From assembly GCA_947561585.1 (NCBI GenBank), contig CANNZV010001857.1, positions 62,001-126,000 of the forward strand: a stretch of DNA of 64,000 bases, written 5' to 3'. Position numbers and translations under genes: made by a program. The number at the start of each line of letters is the position of its first letter. Positions within the stretch are counted from its first letter, which is position 1. Shown here in pieces: positions 1-11,385 of this stretch. Under the pieces are notes generated by a model. That model did not search any database, was not told the origin of the DNA, and saw only the letters and a program-made list of their open reading frames with translations. This DNA comes from Caprella mutica. Lineage: Eukaryota > Arthropoda > Malacostraca > Amphipoda > Caprellidae.

Positions 1-1
1 A

Positions 2-3000
2 GCTGTAACTAAACACCATATAACTCTATCAAATAATGCTCCAATCTATCAGCGACCGAGAAGATTTGCTGCTCCTCTCGCTGAGGAAATAGAAAAGTAT
101 TGCCATGAGCTCTATCTGCATGATATTATTGAGCCTAGCCAGAGCCCATGGAACTCTCCAATAGTACCAGTAAGAAAGAAAGATGGTTCTTTACGGCTAT
201 GTATTGATTACAGGAAACTAAATCAAGTTACTGTTCCAGACAAATTCCCGATGCCTAACCTTCTAGATTCTATCTATGGTCTTAGAGGTATTAAATATAT
301 AACCTCATTGGACTTAGTTAGGGCATATCATCAGATTCCATTAGATGAAGATTCTAGGCCACTGACTGCATTTTCTACACCCCGAGGACACTGGCAGTGG
401 AAAAGATTAAGCTTCGGATTAACTAACGCACCTAGTAGTTTCCAGCGTGAAATACAAGCGACTCTTAGTGCATTCCCATCAAATCGAGTGGTAGCCTACT
501 TAGATGATATACTGGTGATGAGTGAGTCGTTCGAGGAACACATACTACTGGTGGCTAAAGTTCTGAAAACGTTGGAGAGTTATTCCCTGAAAATTAAACC
601 TAGCAAGTGTCATTGGTTTAAGCCAGAGGTTGAATATCTGGGCCATGTAGTTAATTCGGAAGGCATAAAGAAGACTCCGAAATTTATCAATGCTATCTCT
701 AATTACAAAAGACCCACTATTGTAGGTGAGCTTCGAGAGTTTTTGGGATTTATAAATTTTCAAAGAAAATTTTTGGCTCACTGTTCATCGATCCAGAAAC
801 CTTTATCCTCACAAACTACGGGTAAAAGATCAAAACAACTCGATTGGTCAGAAGATATGATAGTAGCATTTGAAACTCTGAAATATGAAATGGCTAAAGA
901 TACAATGCTCACATATCCAGATTATACCAACAACGAAAATCCTCTTGAACTATGGGTCGACGCTTCGGGGTTTGGGACCGGTGCCTACCTCTCTCAGAAA
1001 CAAAATGGAGAACAAAAAGTCATAGCTTTTGCCTCGACATGTTTCACCCAGCAACAAATGAGTTATTCTACTTTGGAGCGCGAGTTGACAGCTATAAGAT
1101 GGGGTGTTAAAACGTTTCGGCCATTCTTATATGGTGTTAAATTCATAATGTATACCGATCATATGCCTCTTCTCCATCTGCACAACATGAAACTCGTATC
1201 GTCTCGCCTCGCAAGAACTCACCAAGAATTAGCGGACTATGACTTTGAAATAAGATACGTGCCTGGCCCAAAGAATACCGCAGCTGATGCACTGTCACGT
1301 ATGTCTGTAAACCTTCCTGTAAGTTATGAGTCTGATCAGGCCCAGCGTCTCCCTGATGGCCTTATGATGGATGGCTCCGCTGCCCCTGGTGGTGGCGATT
1401 CACTATTTGTAAGTCTCTACCGTACTCTTTCTAGAAAGAAATGTAAGCTGCCAGGTACTACGCTTGAATTACGAGAACAGATCGTAGATGAAATGTTTAT
1501 TAATTCTAGTCGATATAATATCAAGTTAGATAGAGAGAGTAGAAAAGATTTGAAATTAATGAGACATTCTGGACAATTGCCTTCTCTAGAATTATTACTT
1601 GCAGTGAGCTATTTATATAAAGTAAAGTTGTTTGTTTATTTTTGGTATAAAGACCCTATTATTTACCAGTTTGACGACTATAATGATGATATTTTTCTAC
1701 AATGTTTAGCAGCTGGGCATTTCAATCCATTGATAGATACGAAGAATTTTGAAGCGCCTGATGTGAATGTATGTTCTATTGTTTGTTGCAATGTGACTGA
1801 AGTGAATGTGAAGAGGAATGATAAACCTAATGAATGTGACGATAATATTAGGGAATCGCATGAATGTGACGATGACATTAGTGCATTGTATAGTGTAAAT
1901 CAATGTCTTTATTCAAATAAGATAACTTGTTCTCATATAGAATCTGAGGAACCCGTAATCGGTCTTCGCGTCAATAAATTTTTGTTTTGTGCAATTTTAG
2001 ACTCTGGTTCTGAAATAAGTCTAATTAGTCGTGCAGTCATAAATTCTATTAACAATGTTGAGACTTACCGCAAGATAATTTCAGGGCATGTTTGTGACAT
2101 GGTAGGTTTAACTGGACACAAGACATCCATTAATGAGTCAGTAATTCTTGATATATTTATTGGAGAACGAAAATATATACACAAATTTTCTATTGTGTCC
2201 GACGATGTTGTCCCCTATTGTATGCTACTTGGGAAAGATTTTCTCGAGAAGTTTAATGTTTCAGTTGACTTTAATGACAATTTAGTAAATGCTGACGGTA
2301 CATTTGTATCATCTTTTCTTGGTGAAAAGGTGTCTGATGATGTTAATGTTTTTGTTCTTACTGTTAACTCAGATAATAAAGTTTCCCATGAGATTCACAT
2401 TAATAATAGCATTAATGATGTAAGATATGAAATAACTGGTAATGAAGAAACTGTAACAGGTCTTTCTTTGGTTGTGGATGACAATGATGTAAATAAATTA
2501 CAAAATAAGGACCCAGTTATTAAAACAATTAAGAAATACATTATTTCTTATATTCATTCTTCTAAGTGGACCAATAAATTCAACTTGTGGCGAAATTACT
2601 TTGTTAACCTGATAGTTAAGAATAATATTTTGTACTCTACCGAACATGAAAAATTAATTCCTGTTGTCAGTCGTGATGTGCTCACTGACTTGTCTCTGTT
2701 GATGCACATCCAATTTGGACACATTGGAAGAGACAAATTGTTGCATCTTGTCGGTGGTCTCTGTTGGAACCCTTCTAGGTATAAAATGATCAATGAAATT
2801 TGTACTACTTGTCCACAGTGTCAGCTATCTAAAGTTTCGAGTCCCAAGATATTTCCACCTACCCTTAAAATATGCACAACATTTCCATTTGAATTATTAG
2901 CTATAGATCTTTTGTCTTTGCCTAGAACAAGTAGAGGGAATGTTGCTTGTGTTGTAGTTGTGGATCATTACTCCAAATTTGTGTATGCAGCTCCTATTAA
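2..3000 (+). pseudogene. pol: gypsy pol, part 1: RT, RNase H, OTU-like, retropepsin, integrase N-terminus
   Basis: The frame is open from base 2. RT signatures are a DYRKLN block near 205 and the catalytic YLDD at about 497-508. RNase H follows, with WVDASG near 955 and an ADALSRM end near 1285. At about 1387-1730 there is an OTU-like peptidase domain: a GGGDSLF block where active enzymes have a DG-x-C motif, and a GHFNPL block resembling the catalytic-His region. At about 1990-2270 there is a retropepsin-like domain with the LDSGS flap-type motif and a MLLGKDFL block. The integrase zinc-binding HHCC region (about 2700-2830) and the first catalytic Asp (near 2908) come next. The frame is then broken by an insertion at 3001. 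Retropepsin downstream of RNase H is unusual, since Ty3/gypsy protease normally precedes RT. The putative OTU Cys is replaced by Ser, so that domain is probably inactive here. Confidence 0.88.
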
Positions 3001-3165
3001 GGGGACCGTCCGTAAATTTTGTAAACAGATTTATTAATAAAGCTACGGTTATGAAACTTAGTTCCTAAATATAAAATTGAATAATATTATGTTTTTGTTC
3101 TTGGCATTTTTTCGATTAGACGCATAGAAAACAAGTTATTCGAATTTCGAACGAATTTCGAACTG

Positions 3166-3482
3166 GGTATTCAAACATGTACTCCTAATACAGTTTTGTA
3201 GCTACGGGTTTGCGGTTTTTTTCATTCGATTTTCCTGGTGATTCTCTACAAAAGCCCGAGGATCGATTTTTGAATTTCGAATTAGATTACGAAAAATTTG
3301 ATTTTCGTGAAAAAACTAAAATTTTCAAAAAAAAAAAAATTATATTTCCAAAAAAAAAAATTATATTTCGAAATTCAAAAATCGATCCTAACGCTTTTGT
3401 AGAAAATTACCAGGAGAATCGAATGAAAAATACCGCAAACCCGTAGCTACAAAACTGTATTAGAAGTACATGTTTGAATACC
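3166..3482. repeat. Imperfect long palindrome (foldback unit)
   Basis: The left arm, beginning GGTATTCAAACATGT, is matched in reverse complement by the right arm ending ACATGTTTGAATACC. Arms of roughly 120-140 bp surround an A-rich centre with two runs of nine or ten A. It is nested in the TTAA element. Confidence 0.8.
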
Positions 3483-3692
3483 AAAAAGTTAGTAATTTTT
3501 CAACTGCAAGAAAAATGAGTTCAAAGTTTTTATTTGGACTATGTATGGCACTAAATCCCCGCGGGGCGAAGTGCCCCGCTATTACTACTCAAAGGTAGTG
3601 GGTATCACTGGGCGCCACCCAGCTCTCTGTAGTAAAGTTTTACATAGCCAAACAACAACCGCTACAGAAAAAAAAAAAAAAACGAACACCCA

Positions 3693-3944
3693 TCAATATC
3701 CTCCGGGTTGATAGTCATGGGAGGGTCCAGCCTCATCACGCCGTCGACGCTTCGGTGTCATCTTTGCTGGTGTACTAGCCTCACTATTCCTTCTCTTCAG
3801 AGTTGTCTTTTCAGTAGAAAGACCCAGACGTGTCAAAAGAAAGCCATGAACATTACCAAAGTTATGAACAAGAGCTGTATCAGTAGTGACGAACTGAACT
3901 CTGTCGAGTTTAGCGTCCTTCACTTTGAGAACTCTCGTCCACAA
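3693..3944 (-). CDS. Hypothetical basic-tailed ORF inside the TTAA element
   Basis: This 83-codon open frame on the minus strand has no ATG at its 5' end; the first codon shown is TTG, preceded closely by an in-frame TAG. The sequence just upstream (CTGGCAG) could be a splice acceptor, so this may be a captured last exon. The C-terminal half is rich in Lys/Arg, with a KRRRRDE cluster followed by a Pro/Gly/Tyr-rich end, like a nuclear localisation tail. I do not recognise the family. It may be non-functional. Confidence 0.25.
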   Translation of the reverse strand: MWTRVLKVKDAKLDRVQFVTTDTALVHNFGNVHGFLLTRLGLSTEKTTLKRRNSEASTPAKMTPKRRRRDEAGPSHDYQPGGY

Positions 3945-4258
3945 CTGCCAGATCTATTTTATTAGAATGCTTCTGAGAGGCTAAATTTGAATAACAGTTA
4001 GCCAATTGTGAAACAATGATGTAATTAGCAGCCACTTAGCTAGGCACGCATGTGCCAAATCTAAGAGTTAGGCGGCTCACCCACGCTGTGCCAGATGTAA
4101 TGGTGCGCCAAATTTCAAGCTCCCAACCCCTGTGGAAGGGGAGGGGGGTGATAAACAGCTGATTTTTCTTTGTGAGATCAATCTTAGTAATATAAACTAG
4201 CTATTTAAGCAATAAAAAAAATATTGAAAATTTAGTGATTTAATCACGGACGGTCCCC

Positions 4259-5850
4259 TTAAAAACAAGAGTTCAAAGACCGTATCTGATACCTTTAGAA
4301 ATTTGATCCTTCCATACTTGCCATCAGTTCCAGTAGAATTGCTATCGGACAATGGTCCCGAGTTTCGTGCTGTGGAGTTCACGAATATGTTAGATTCGTT
4401 TGGAATTAAACATAAGTTTACAACCCCTTACTCACCAAGTAGCAATGGCGCTATCGAGCGTGTTAATCGCTCTATTCAAACTTTACTCAGAAATCTTTCA
4501 GACAAACCAAAAGATTGGGATGATAATCTATCTAAAGCTCTAATTGTGTATAATAACACTTCTCATAGCAAACTTAATATGTCACCGAGCTCGTTTTTGC
4601 TATCCAAAACTCATAGTAACAAACAAGTTCCTCTTATAAAGTCTGATGAGCTCAAACAAAAATGGAAACTTGGTCATCCTAAATATGTTTCTTTTAAATT
4701 AGGTGATTATGTAATTAAGAAAATTCCAGTGACAGATCATCTTAACATTAATAAGTTATCTCTGAAGTATTCTGGACCGTATAGAATTTCTTACGTAAAT
4801 TCTAATAACGTTACGTATAAGTTGGAAGATATGGTATCTGGTAAAGTAATTGCAGGTCATCATAGAGATCTCATATTGTTTAAAATGCCTCCTAAATACT
4901 TACAAAATCATCCTTGGTTCTTGAACCTAGATTTTAACATGAATGATGTGAACATTTATAATGATTACCAACCCTATAACGACTTACGTTCATTTCAGAG
5001 TATGTCTGGAATAGATTCTGATGAAACAGAGAGTGGTAATTTCTCTGAGTATTATGTTTCCGCTTCTGACAGAGAATTTGAACGATTGAAATCTGAGGAT
5101 GCTTCAGCTGGTGCTAACATTCTGGGTGACAGAGAAATCCTCAACAACGTGGGTGAAGCGATTGACTGTTACTTTTGTAGAAAGCACATGGAGGTTGAGG
5201 CACATTTACGTAGCATTACGTTCATCAAGTCGCGGCAGTATCCTGCTTCCGCTTCGTTGCATCATGCATACGATTTACCTATTTCCTCGAGATGTGCTGG
5301 TGAAGCTGAGGGAGGTCTTGGCCGCCATTCTTTTGAGCACGATGACCATGCGGGTCCTCAGAACAATAATGATGATATTGTATTCCCATTCCACGATACT
5401 CCTAATCAATTTTGGGAGTTTGATGCTTGTACTAAAGAAGGAGGGAGTAATTTGCTGATGAACTCGAGGAATGTCGTTGCGACACTGTCTGTGCATGAAG
5501 ATGTGCATGAAGGTGTGCATGAAGATGTGCATGAAGATGTGCATGAAGATGTGCATGAAGATGTGCATGAAGATGTGCATGAAGATGTGCATGAAGATGT
5601 GCATGAAGATGTGCATGAAGATGTGCATGAAGGTGTGCGTGAAGGTGTGCATGAAGGTTTGCATGAAGGTGTGGATGATTATGTTGAGTTGGATGAATGC
5701 AGCGGTGAAGATGTTGAGAACTTTTGCTCCACGCCGATACTATTTGATTCAGTTCCACCTAGGCTTCGTACAAGATCTATGGGTGCAGTAAAAGATTTAC
5801 CTCGAGTGCAATATAGAATTTTGGAACGAAAGTGCAAATCAAAAAAATGA
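4259..5850 (+). pseudogene. pol: gypsy pol, part 2: integrase core, C-terminal domain and repeat tail
   Basis: The frame resumes right after the TTAA duplication. The second catalytic Asp is in SDNGPEF (near 4345) and the catalytic Glu is in GAIERVNR (near 4450), giving the DDE integrase core. A C-terminal domain with a GDYVIKKIP-type segment runs to about 4880. Beyond it is an acidic, low-complexity extension of over 300 residues that includes a run of VHED repeats (5491-5674) and ends at TGA 5848-5850. Such a long tail is not usual for gypsy integrases. Confidence 0.85.
5491..5674 (+). repeat. In-frame 12-bp minisatellite (GATGTGCATGAA)
   Basis: About 15 copies of a 12-bp unit encode Val-His-Glu-Asp/Gly. 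The period is a multiple of three, so copy-number change keeps the pol frame open. Units at both edges are more diverged (Gly for Asp), while the central units are identical, as expected for recent expansion. Confidence 0.95.
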
Positions 5851-6706
5851 ATTATGTTTTGTACTTTGGATTGTATTATGTAGTTTCTATTGTTGTTTTG
5901 TAAAAAAAATAATTGATCTAGTGTTTTTCTAAATAAAAAAAATTGTTGTCATTTATATTTATAAAATAATGTATTTTGAAGTATTGTGTTGTAGCTATAT
6001 GAATATTTTCTTTTCAAATGTATAATTTCTTTCAATGTTTATAGAACTTTGGTTTGCTATATACTTGATAAAGGGGGGAAGGGGGTAATGCAATTTTGAA
6101 ATTTAGTTTAGTTATAGAATCAATATTAGATTAAGAGTTATTTGGCAATTGGTTAATTTTTCTAGGTATGGAATAGAGCTGGTGGGGAGGCATGTTACCG
6201 TGTGCCACCGCCAGGTGTCACTCTCTACCTGTTCAGAGTAGTGATACTAACAGTTCACTCTCATTCCATACCGTAAATTTTAGTCATTTTAGTGTCATCA
6301 AGTTTAGTGTAAGGTCGGTGATTTAACAGTGGGAAATTCTAAATTCATACTATAATCTTTGCTTATGTGAATTAATAGAATTAATGCAATCTATATGAAT
6401 TGAAGAATATTTAACTATAATTGGGTATTTAAGGATATCTACATATTTGAGCACAATGAGATATTTATGTATTTGGGTTTAAGGGATAATTATTGCTAGG
6501 TATTAATTGTATTAGCTAATTGGGGTTTATATAGGGTGATTATAATCTTTCTATATGTATTTGTTTGTTGCAGACTAATGACATTCATTCATTATGTAAT
6601 TTATGCTACACCCTCCTATTCCTATTCTACTTAATAAACTTGTGAACTTTATAATCGTCGTCACTTACCGCTATTTGGAACCCTAACGCTAGCGCCCTGG
6701 TATATC
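5851..6706 (+). repeat. gypsy 3' untranslated region, polypurine tract and putative 3' LTR
   Basis: A purine tract, AAAGGGGGGAAGGGGG, lies near 6070-6086 and should mark the start of the 3' LTR at about 6088. The following 600 bp contain a small GC-rich dyad near 6180-6260 and an AATAAA-type poly(A) signal near 6632. The LTR end is uncertain because the 5' LTR is outside the window; it must lie before about 6706. Confidence 0.6.
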
Positions 6707-7953
6707 GCGAAATAAATAGAACCTATCATAAATTGATCTGTTGAACAATTCAATAAATAGCTAAACTAATTCAAATGGATTTTGAGACTTTCTTAATAGG
6801 GCCGCAATTAGAAATTAAAGAACCGAATTTACGTGTGTAACCCTACCTATAGGTACACTAACTAGTTTAGAAATATATAAATAATAAGAATACTTAACTT
6901 GAGAAACTAGGATAAGTTCCGATCGGATGGTTCCACATTTTCGGTCGCCTAAGAAAAACTATATAAAATAATTGATCAACTTTTATTTCAATTAACTATT
7001 AGGTAGCTATATACTATATTTCATACGTGACCGAAAATGTGAAATCACCTGATAATTTGGAACTTACCCTATCTAAGGACAGCGCAATAACTGCCTAGCC
7101 TATGTAGAAGGTATTGAGTATTGACACTGAAAAAAAAACAGCTAGGTAGATATGATGGAAGGCAGTAATCAAAATTTATTATTATGAAAAGTTATACACT
7201 GATAATCAGCTCTTCAAATAACTACCTAGCCACCACCCTATCAATCCCAAATTTTTTAGAATATTTAGGCAGGCATTAATCTATGTATTAATTGAATTAA
7301 TTAATAATCGATCGGCAGCGATTATACTATTAAGTGCATATAACGCAATTGTTTGCACTTGAACTAAAATGGTATTGAGGAGCGTTCACATTCGACAAGT
7401 AACACACTTAAAACAAGATTTGAACTGTAAAGTGTCAACCGATTAATTGGCTTTGAGGAAAGCATAAGTTGCCACATACTCATTTGATTTAACTCACACC
7501 TAAACTTAAAACGTAGCGCCAACTCTTATAGTAAGTTAATTCATACACTGCAGAATACATTGGATTAACAGTCTATGTGGGTTACTTTATCACACTATGT
7601 CATAATTGTTTTAACTCGCACCTAAACTTACAAAAAAAGTAGCGCCAACTATCATAGTAAGTTAATTCATACACCAGATACATTGGATTAACAATCTTTG
7701 TGAGTTACTTCAACACACTATGTCCTAGTTGTTTTAACATATGTTCAAACTCCCAAAATGTAACTCTAACTCTCATAGTAAGTTGATTCAATCCATAAAA
7801 TGATTTGAATTAACTATGTTTGGTGACACACCACGTCATAGATGTTTTGACACACGTGAAAACATGAATATAGTCAGACCAACTGACGTAATAAATTGAT
7901 TCAAAGCATAAATTGTTGACCCATTAAATACGAGTAAACTTTTTTCTCTGTGT
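6707..7953 (+). repeat. Left copy of a long inverted repeat
   Basis: This copy is the reverse complement of 12243-13802 with moderate divergence. It contains three to four diverged units of about 120 bp (repeated blocks with TAGTAAGTTAATTCA and CACCTAAACTTA). Its inner end reads GTAAACTTTTTTCTCTGTGT. It abuts the gypsy LTR region on the left and breaks into a minus-strand gypsy fragment on the right, so it behaves like an inserted repeat. No coding capacity is seen. Confidence 0.85.
6910..7076. mobile_element. Short TIR element (MITE) within the inverted repeat
   Basis: Ends GATAAGTTCC and GGAACTTACC form an inverted repeat, extended inward by GGTTCCACATTTTCGGTC and its diverged complement. 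The matching copy in the right arm is at about 13428-13594. A related, more diverged pair of ends occurs in intron 7 of the UNC93-like gene near 33880-34070. Confidence 0.55.
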
Positions 7954-9698
7954 ACCGTTTGGATTGACGTACCACTGACCCCTCACGGGATCTTCAGAGA
8001 GTGCTCGACTCACCAGTTCGTCAACTAGCTTGCGAACACACTCACTGACAGGTTCGTCCCAGGAACCGTCTGACCCCAATCGCTTCAGGATGCTACAATG
8101 GGGTCTTAGCCAGCCAGCCACAGGATAATGTCCTGTAAGGCGACCACACAGAGAAAACAAGTTTCTCTTCGTCATACCAGAAGATTATGATATGTAAGAA
8201 GATAGCTCAGATCCTCTGGACATTTTCAAATGTCTATTGGGTACCTTATTCAAGGCAATCTCAAGGACTCGACCACCGTCGAGCCCTTCAGCTTCTTTCG
8301 ATTCGAGTCCATATCGGTGCTAGTGTTCTCTAACTCGAGAAGCACTAACAATCGACTCTTGGACCAAAATATCATCGATGTAATGGTCCGTGGCACGATC
8401 ATTCTGATCGTCCATTGGAAGAACTTTACCGAGAATCATCGTCATGATCCTCGGCGCGCACGTCAGGCCAAACCCAAGACGCGTCAAGGCATAATGAACA
8501 CCATTATACCTTACAACCTGGTACTGCCACAGTTCCTTGGAGACATGGATCTGCAGATAGGCTGACTTAAGGTCTACAACCTTAAGCTGGCCTTGTAGTT
8601 GTCTCCACTTGCGCACCTTCTCGGCACACACTGCCGATTCCTCAGTATGGGATTCGACAAAAGGATTAAGCTTACGGTAATCCATTACCGGCCTAACCTT
8701 GTCCTTAGTTGGCTGGACAACGACCAGCAGTGGAATGACACCCTTAACAGGTCCTTTCCACTCTACAAGCCAGCCCTTGGAAATCCAACTTTGGATATCC
8801 GCCGTGTACTTCTCGTGTACACCTGGTGTCCGAGTGCATTTGTACTCTCCAACACCAGTCTGCAGCTGTTTCGGCTTACCAGCAGCCCAACGCCAGCTCA
8901 CGGTCCATATACCGTTAGCAAAAACAGCGTCGAAATCTTTATCAGAAATCGACAGTGATGGGGCCAAACCACATGCCATAGGACGTTCTTTTCTCTTAGA
9001 AAAGACTCCACAGCATTCAGTCGGGCTGGGCTTACCCCAACCGACCAAATAGCGAGAATCGGATCCCCTGCGAATTGTCACACCTCCCATGTGATTGACA
9101 ACGTCGTCACCTAACAGGCAGTCAACCCCGAGATTTTCCAATCCTCTGTGGGCAATTGCACACACATTAAAGCAATGTCCATGCAAACCCACGGCCGCCC
9201 AGCACTCTCTTCCATTACTGGAAGTTTTGCCGTCGGTTGTCATAATATGACGGGCCTTCCGGCCCTTATGGCCCGCCGCCACACGGGTAGACACCATCGT
9301 GCACCCGCTGCCTTTATCAACCAGACACAATATATGCATCCTGCCGGGACATACCGTACTGAGAGAGCAGTACCCCTTTTACTACCTCCCACTGGGTGGC
9401 TCATGGCACGGAATACCCGAGCAGCATTGCCCTCGAGCAAGAAGTCAACGACTTCTTGGGGTTCGACCTGCTCGCTTTTACAGAGACGCTCGAACTCGTC
9501 CAGCCACTCTGACACATCAATAGTGCCATCGCCACTGAACTTGGGGAGAGCTCTCCCCAACCTATCAATAATTGGCCCCTTGGCCTGCATTAAAATGCTG
9601 GCCAATTGACCAATATCAATGAGGTTGGATGTCTCAGACACCCCTGGTTCCTTTCTGGGGGAACCAGCATCAGCCTTGACTGCCTTATCATCAGACAT
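7954..9698 (-). pseudogene. Decayed Ty3/gypsy-like gag-pol fragment
   Basis: Reading the minus strand, a gag-like start (ATG at 9696-9698) runs into a PKFSGDG...EWLDEFERLC block typical of retrotransposon gag. A protease-like DKGSGCTMV follows within about 350 bp, so nucleocapsid and the gag/pol junction are deleted or collapsed. RT motifs follow: VMDYRKLNPF, VDLKSAYLQIHV, LTRLGFGLTCAPRIMT and YIDDILV (near 8350). A connection-like block, LFSLCGRLTGHYPVAGWLRP (near 8150), is in another frame. The coding signal stops at the inner end of the inverted repeat (7953), so RNase H and integrase are missing. Several frameshifts make it a relic. Confidence 0.8.
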
Positions 9699-10209
9699 GA
9701 TGACGTCAACAAACAGCCAAGGCAAGCTAACTAACTATGAGTATAAATATACAGCCTAGATAGCTTGTAAGCGCAACCCAGTTGCGAGTTCCCAGAACTC
9801 TTACACGGCCTCCAAACCACCCTTACAGCCGGCCAACGCACACCTGGTTGTGACACCACAACCGTAATAGTGGCAACCGGTAACACTCAAACAAGAGGTT
9901 AAAGGGAGCAAAAAATCACAAACACAAGCCGCAACTTGCTTGCTTTCACAACAAAATAAACACTGCGTAGTTTGCTTCCAAAGCAACACTAACGCTAGTA
10001 CAAAAAAGGTACTTACACTGCCTACCTTCAGGCAGGTAACGAAACGTTACTTTATCACAACACTAATGCCAATCCAAGATGGCGTGAGACGCACGGAGCA
10101 GATTGACACAACCGCAACGTACGAAATCTCAGTCCAGACTGACTCTTCGCCAAGAGCCACGTGGCAATGATGCCAACCATGTGAGAACGTAGTAGCCTAT
10201 TCTCAAATA
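9699..10209 (-). other. Probable 5' leader/LTR region of the gypsy fragment
   Basis: This non-coding stretch lies upstream (minus sense) of the gag-like start. It has a TATAAATATA-like box near 9742-9751 and moderately GC-rich, CA-rich sequence. No terminal repeat pair could be established, so the LTR call is inferred from position only. Confidence 0.35.
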
Positions 10210-11385
10210 GAACTACACTCATCAAGCAAGCATCCATCCCTCCGCTTCGCTCATCGCCTCCCTCTCCGCACTGATACTGCAGCCCAGGCATCCGCTGGTA
10301 TTCCCCACTGCACTACCGTTACGTGTCCTCTTCTCACCACCACTGCACTTCTGCGCCCCCCGTCCCCTCTTCACTACCCCTCCGCTGATTCGTTCGTTTA
10401 ACAATCAGGTACAGCCGTCCACACGGGTCCAACACCTCCGTTGACTTCCTCAGCCTTTCTTCAGGTGGGTCACACCTCTTCGTCTGGGCATACCGCACCT
10501 CCAGGTCAAGTCCACTCCCTCATCTTTCCTCTTGCTGTTCCATCCCTCCACTCCCTCCGTGATCGTCTCATGCGCTTTTCTACTCATTTACTTCGTCCTC
10601 CTCATAAGATCTTTTCTCCCCTCACTCTTCCACTTCTCGTACGTCTTCACAGCTATCTCTTCAACTATATCCCTCATCTTTTCTAATCCAACCTCCATCG
10701 TTTATTATTCTTGCTGCCTGCAGTTGGACACTTTCTACTTTATCCAAGTTAGTTTTGGAGAGCCATGGGGCCATTGCTGTCTGGCGTACTATCCCACGCT
10801 CCACTGTGTTGCCGTTTAGATCTTCCAGGCATCCTTCTTCCTCCATCCCTAACTCACTCACGCCACTGTGCTCAGCAACCCGTTCCTGCTACTCATATTT
10901 TCCGTCACCTCATCCATATATCTTCCAAAAGTGAATCTCCTGTCATATGTGACCCTCCTTAGAGGTTCTTCTCCAATCCTCACTTCCGGTGTCATCGTGA
11001 CTCCGATGAATCTGTGGAATAGAGACATATGCTTCATTTGCTCGAACTGAGCTCCAAGCCCCACCTCTTACTCCAATCCACCACTTTTCGACTTCTATCT
11101 GTATCTAATCCAATGCTCGTTCCATACTTCTGTCCTATATAGCTACTGCAAGATCGTCTGCATAGCCACTAACGATGCTGTCCCCCGCGAAGTTCCCAAA
11201 TTGGTCGTTAATGAATGCAATGTTCTTCTACTACTACTACTCTCCATCTCGCACTACATCACTCTCGCCTGCCTGTTGACCATTCCCTCCTTCGCCCACC
11301 CAACGTATCTCCCTGATATTTCCGCCTCCAGCATCTTCTTCGTCAATCTGCTATTGACTCAGTTCTGAGAGTCAGAGAGCCAGTC
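10210..11385 (-). pseudogene. LINE (jockey/R1-like) reverse transcriptase fragment
   Basis: On the minus strand, a SGYADDLAVAI block carrying the RT catalytic YADD lies near 11150-11190. Thumb-type sequence follows (VTYDRRFTFGRYMDEVTENMSSRN, in pieces, near 10870-10960), then LDKVESVQLQAARII near 10700-10740. These are characteristic of the RT-thumb to C-terminal region of jockey/R1-type non-LTR retrotransposons. Frameshifts and stops break the frame. The whole block is more GC- and pyrimidine-rich (+ strand) than its surroundings. Confidence 0.75.

Larger units (their letters stand above)
3001..4258 (+). mobile_element. Non-autonomous DNA transposon with TTAA target duplication (piggyBac- or Kolobok-like)
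   Basis: The element begins GGGGACCGTCCG and ends CGGACGGTCCCC, a perfect 12-bp terminal inverted repeat. It is flanked by TTAA at 2997-3000 and 4259-4262. Deleting the element plus one TTAA returns the flanking integrase to a continuous frame, which confirms the boundaries. No transposase is visible. The interior holds a long palindrome (3166-3482), GC-rich repeat-like DNA near 3555-3620, a poly(A) run near 3667-3681 and one minus-strand ORF. TTAA duplications are typical of piggyBac and Kolobok; the terminal bases do not decide between them. Confidence 0.85.
1..6706 (+). mobile_element. Ty3/gypsy-type LTR retrotransposon, 5' part outside window
   Basis: The pol frame is already open at base 2, so gag, the 5' LTR and any upstream protease lie outside the window. 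Visible from left to right are reverse transcriptase, RNase H, an OTU-like domain, a retropepsin-like domain and integrase. A C-terminal extension with a 12-bp minisatellite follows, then untranslated DNA, a polypurine tract near 6070-6086 and a putative 3' LTR. Integrase is interrupted by a separate DNA element at 3001-4258. The right end abuts the outer end of a long inverted repeat at 6707, so the exact LTR end and target duplication are not resolved. Confidence 0.9.

Noticed and set aside
5275..5758. Minus-strand ORFs with HLHAHLHA or MHIF repeats
   Set aside because: They are the antisense frames of the VHED-coding minisatellite in the gypsy pol gene.
10441..11050. + strand ORFs in the pyrimidine-rich block
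   Set aside because: The minus strand of the same block encodes recognisable LINE reverse transcriptase; the + strand frames are shadows.
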